In this document: positions 62,514 to 64,000 of the stretch, one piece after another
Layout of the letters: every line of letters starts with the position of its first letter
Numbering within the stretch: the stretch's first letter is position 1
Assembly: GCF_012516315.1 (NCBI RefSeq)
Contig: NZ_CP051185.1
Location: 5,895,363 to 5,959,362 of the forward strand
From: Limnospira fusiformis SAG 85.79
GTDB taxonomy: Bacteria; Cyanobacteriota; Cyanobacteriia; Cyanobacteriales; Microcoleaceae
Length of the DNA stretch: 64,000 bases
Direction of reading: 5' to 3'
The notes under the pieces: generated by a model
Told to the model about the DNA's origin: nothing
The model's input: the letters and a program-made list of their open reading frames with translations, nothing else
The model's database searches: none
Translations under genes and position numbers: made by a program

Positions 62514-64000
62514 TTAACCGAAACTGAGAGGGTCAACATCAATGGAGAAGCGAACAGAGGGGGGGCATTTTTTAGCCAAAGCAGCCAGAGAGGGAGTGGG
62601 GGTAGTCTGACCGGGGAGGAATTTTAATAAAATCTGCCAGCGGTATTGATTAGCAACACGCATAATGGGAGCGGGTGCGGGTCCCAACAGTTCGCAAGTT
62701 CCCGGAAGCAGCTCAGAACTTAACTCAGAGGCGATACGGTGGGCGGTTTGTTCAACCTCGATCGCATCATAACCCCTTAACCGGAGTAAAATCAAGCCAC
62801 CAGAGGGGGGATAATTAAGCTCTGAGCGGTGTTGTAGCTCGGTTTCCACAAAAGAATCATAAGCATGGTTTCGGACGGCTTCGACGACGGGATGTTCGGG
62901 GGTATAGGTTTGGAGAATTACCTGTCCGGGGTCGTTACCACGTCCCGCACGTCCGGCCACCTGTAGCAAAGTCTGAAAAGCACGCTCACTAGCGCGGTAG
63001 TCGGACAGGTGCAGAAGTCCATCAGCGGAGACAATACCCACCAGCCCCACAGAGTCTAAGTCTAAACCTTTGGTGAGCATTTGAGTACCAACTAATAAAT
63101 CAGCCTCCCGGTTAGCAAACTGAGTTAAGAGAATTCTATGGGCATTTTTGGTGCGGGTGGTGTCACTGTCAAAGCGGATAAACCGCAATTCTGGAAAAAG
63201 GCGGGTTAATTCCTGGGCGACTCGTTGGGTCCCACTGCCAAAATGTTTAAAATAGGGAGAGCCACACTGGGGACAGCGTTCGGGGTAGGATTGGGAATGG
63301 TTGCAGTAGTGACAGCGTAGGTATGGGATAGCTTCGGCGTGAATGTGGTGATAGGAGAGAGAAACATCACAACGGGGACATTCCATGACGTAGCCACAAC
63401 TGCGACAGGAAACAAAGGTGCTATGTCCGCGACGGTGGATGAATAAAATGCCCTGTTGATTATTGTCTCGCAAAGAGGCGATCGCCAATTGTAGACTTCT
63501 ACTGAAAATGGATCGATTCCCCTGCTTCAATTCCCGACGCATATCAACGACTTCTACCGGCGGCTGGGGGCGAGATAATACCCTTTCAGGTAAAGATAGA
63601 TAATGAATGGATGGGTTATGATTGTGGCGATGATGCTGCCAAGTTTCCAAGGCGGGAGTGGCTGAACCCAAAATTAAGGGGCAGTTTTCCAGTTCCGCCC
63701 GCCACGCTGCCACAGTGCGAGCATGGTAGCATGGCTGCGGCTGGTCCTGTTTAAAGCTGCTGTCATGTTCTTCATCGAGAACAATTATGCCTAAATTGGG
63801 TAAAGGGGCAAAAATTGCCGATCGCGTTCCGATTACTACCTGGGGAGTACCTTGGATCATATTACGCCAGGTATCGTAGCGTTCACCTTCTGACAAACCA
63901 CTATGATAGACAAACACCACCTCACCAAACCTCGCGCGAAAGCGATCGGTTAGTTGGGGAGTTAAGCCGATTTCCGGGACTAGGACTAGGGCTGATTTAC
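62514..64000 (-). CDS. priA: Primosomal protein N' (PriA helicase), C-terminal part; extends off the right edge
   Basis: At least 495 residues are visible, the C-terminal part of the replication-restart helicase PriA. Visible features are the Walker-B-like VLDEEHDSSFKQDQPQ, LGSATPALETWQ (motif III), the zinc-binding cysteines in FVSCRSCGYVMECPRCDVS and LRCHYCNHSQ and RCPQCGSPYF, GTQMLTKGLDLDSVGLVG, and LLQVAGRAGRGNDPGQVI (motifs V-VI). The frame continues past 64000 without a start (residues ALVLVPEIGLTPQLTDRF upstream), so the first half lies outside the window. Confidence 0.95.
   Translation of the reverse strand, partial: KSALVLVPEIGLTPQLTDRFRARFGEVVFVYHSGLSEGERYDTWRNMIQGTPQVVIGTRSAIFAPLPNLGIIVLDEEHDSSFKQDQPQPCYHARTVAAWRAELENCPLILGSATPALETWQHHRHNHNPSIHYLSLPERVLSRPQPPVEVVDMRRELKQGNRSIFSRSLQLAIASLRDNNQQGILFIHRRGHSTFVSCRSCGYVMECPRCDVSLSYHHIHAEAIPYLRCHYCNHSQSYPERCPQCGSPYFKHFGSGTQRVAQELTRLFPELRFIRFDSDTTRTKNAHRILLTQFANREADLLVGTQMLTKGLDLDSVGLVGIVSADGLLHLSDYRASERAFQTLLQVAGRAGRGNDPGQVILQTYTPEHPVVEAVRNHAYDSFVETELQHRSELNYPPSGGLILLRLRGYDAIEVEQTAHRIASELSSELLPGTCELLGPAPAPIMRVANQYRWQILLKFLPGQTTPTPSLAALAKKCPPSVRFSIDVDPLSFG

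Noticed and set aside
1..64000. tRNA genes
   Set aside because: I scanned for the T-loop word GGTTCRA and saw only matches in coding or intron-flanking DNA without cloverleaf context; a tRNAscan run would be decisive.

Overview
The window is chromosomal DNA from a filamentous non-heterocystous cyanobacterium, most likely Arthrospira/Limnospira. This rests on ndhB, nblA and an fbp-zwf-opcA operon, very frequent HIP1 octamers (GCGATCGC), a chloroplast-like group II intron without an ORF, IS607-type elements in different stages of decay, and moderate GC content. The genus is an inference; the cyanobacterial assignment is firm.

Layout. 1-7.4 kb: 5' part of sppA (minus), a drug/metabolite transporter, the treZ-treY pair that makes trehalose from glycogen, and radC. 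7.4-15.4 kb: a large RTX-type secreted protein, then a glycan-type group (GT4 glycosyltransferase, a sulfotransferase-methyltransferase fusion, a stand-alone methyltransferase), an FMN reductase and a pirin. 15.5-16.4 kb: four 62-bp tandem repeats and a collapsed IS607 copy directly in front of ndhB. 18-25 kb: a tRNA-modification neighbourhood with cmoB, cmoA, a TrmN6-like methyltransferase and two U32-family proteins, one of them TrhP-like. 25-30 kb: an SLH lipoprotein, an SDR, bioF, a small coupled ORF and a voltage-gated-type K+ channel. 29.4-34.5 kb: a protein-quality group (HhoA-type protease, DnaJ, Hsp20, MsrB) with the group II intron between dnaJ and hsp20.

35-38 kb: an antiporter-Usp fusion and an unknown 295-aa gene whose ribosome-binding site lies next to the end of an apparently intact IS607 element (38.0-39.8 kb). 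40-46 kb: a lipoprotein, malic enzyme with an ACT domain, cysC, a phosphoribosyltransferase, a double-HTH regulator, a GT4 glycosyltransferase, a [2Fe-2S] protein and a Thr/Glu-rich membrane protein. 46.6-50.6 kb: fbp-zwf-opcA for the oxidative pentose phosphate pathway, with a frameshifted tnpB just upstream. 52-64 kb: an amidase, a TraB/GumN protein, cydAB, a DUF697/SHOCT protein, a coiled-coil orphan, a sugar-binding lipoprotein, a desaturase-SDR fusion, a Nudix hydrolase, nblA, and priA running off the right edge.

How the genes work together. The clearest system is tRNA wobble-uridine modification: a TrhP-like U32 protein (ho5U34 formation) lies within 6 kb of cmoA and cmoB (ho5U34 to cmo5U34). 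The second is carbon and redox economy: treZY, fbp-zwf-opcA, malic enzyme, ndhB and cydAB. No tRNA, rRNA or CRISPR array was recognised.
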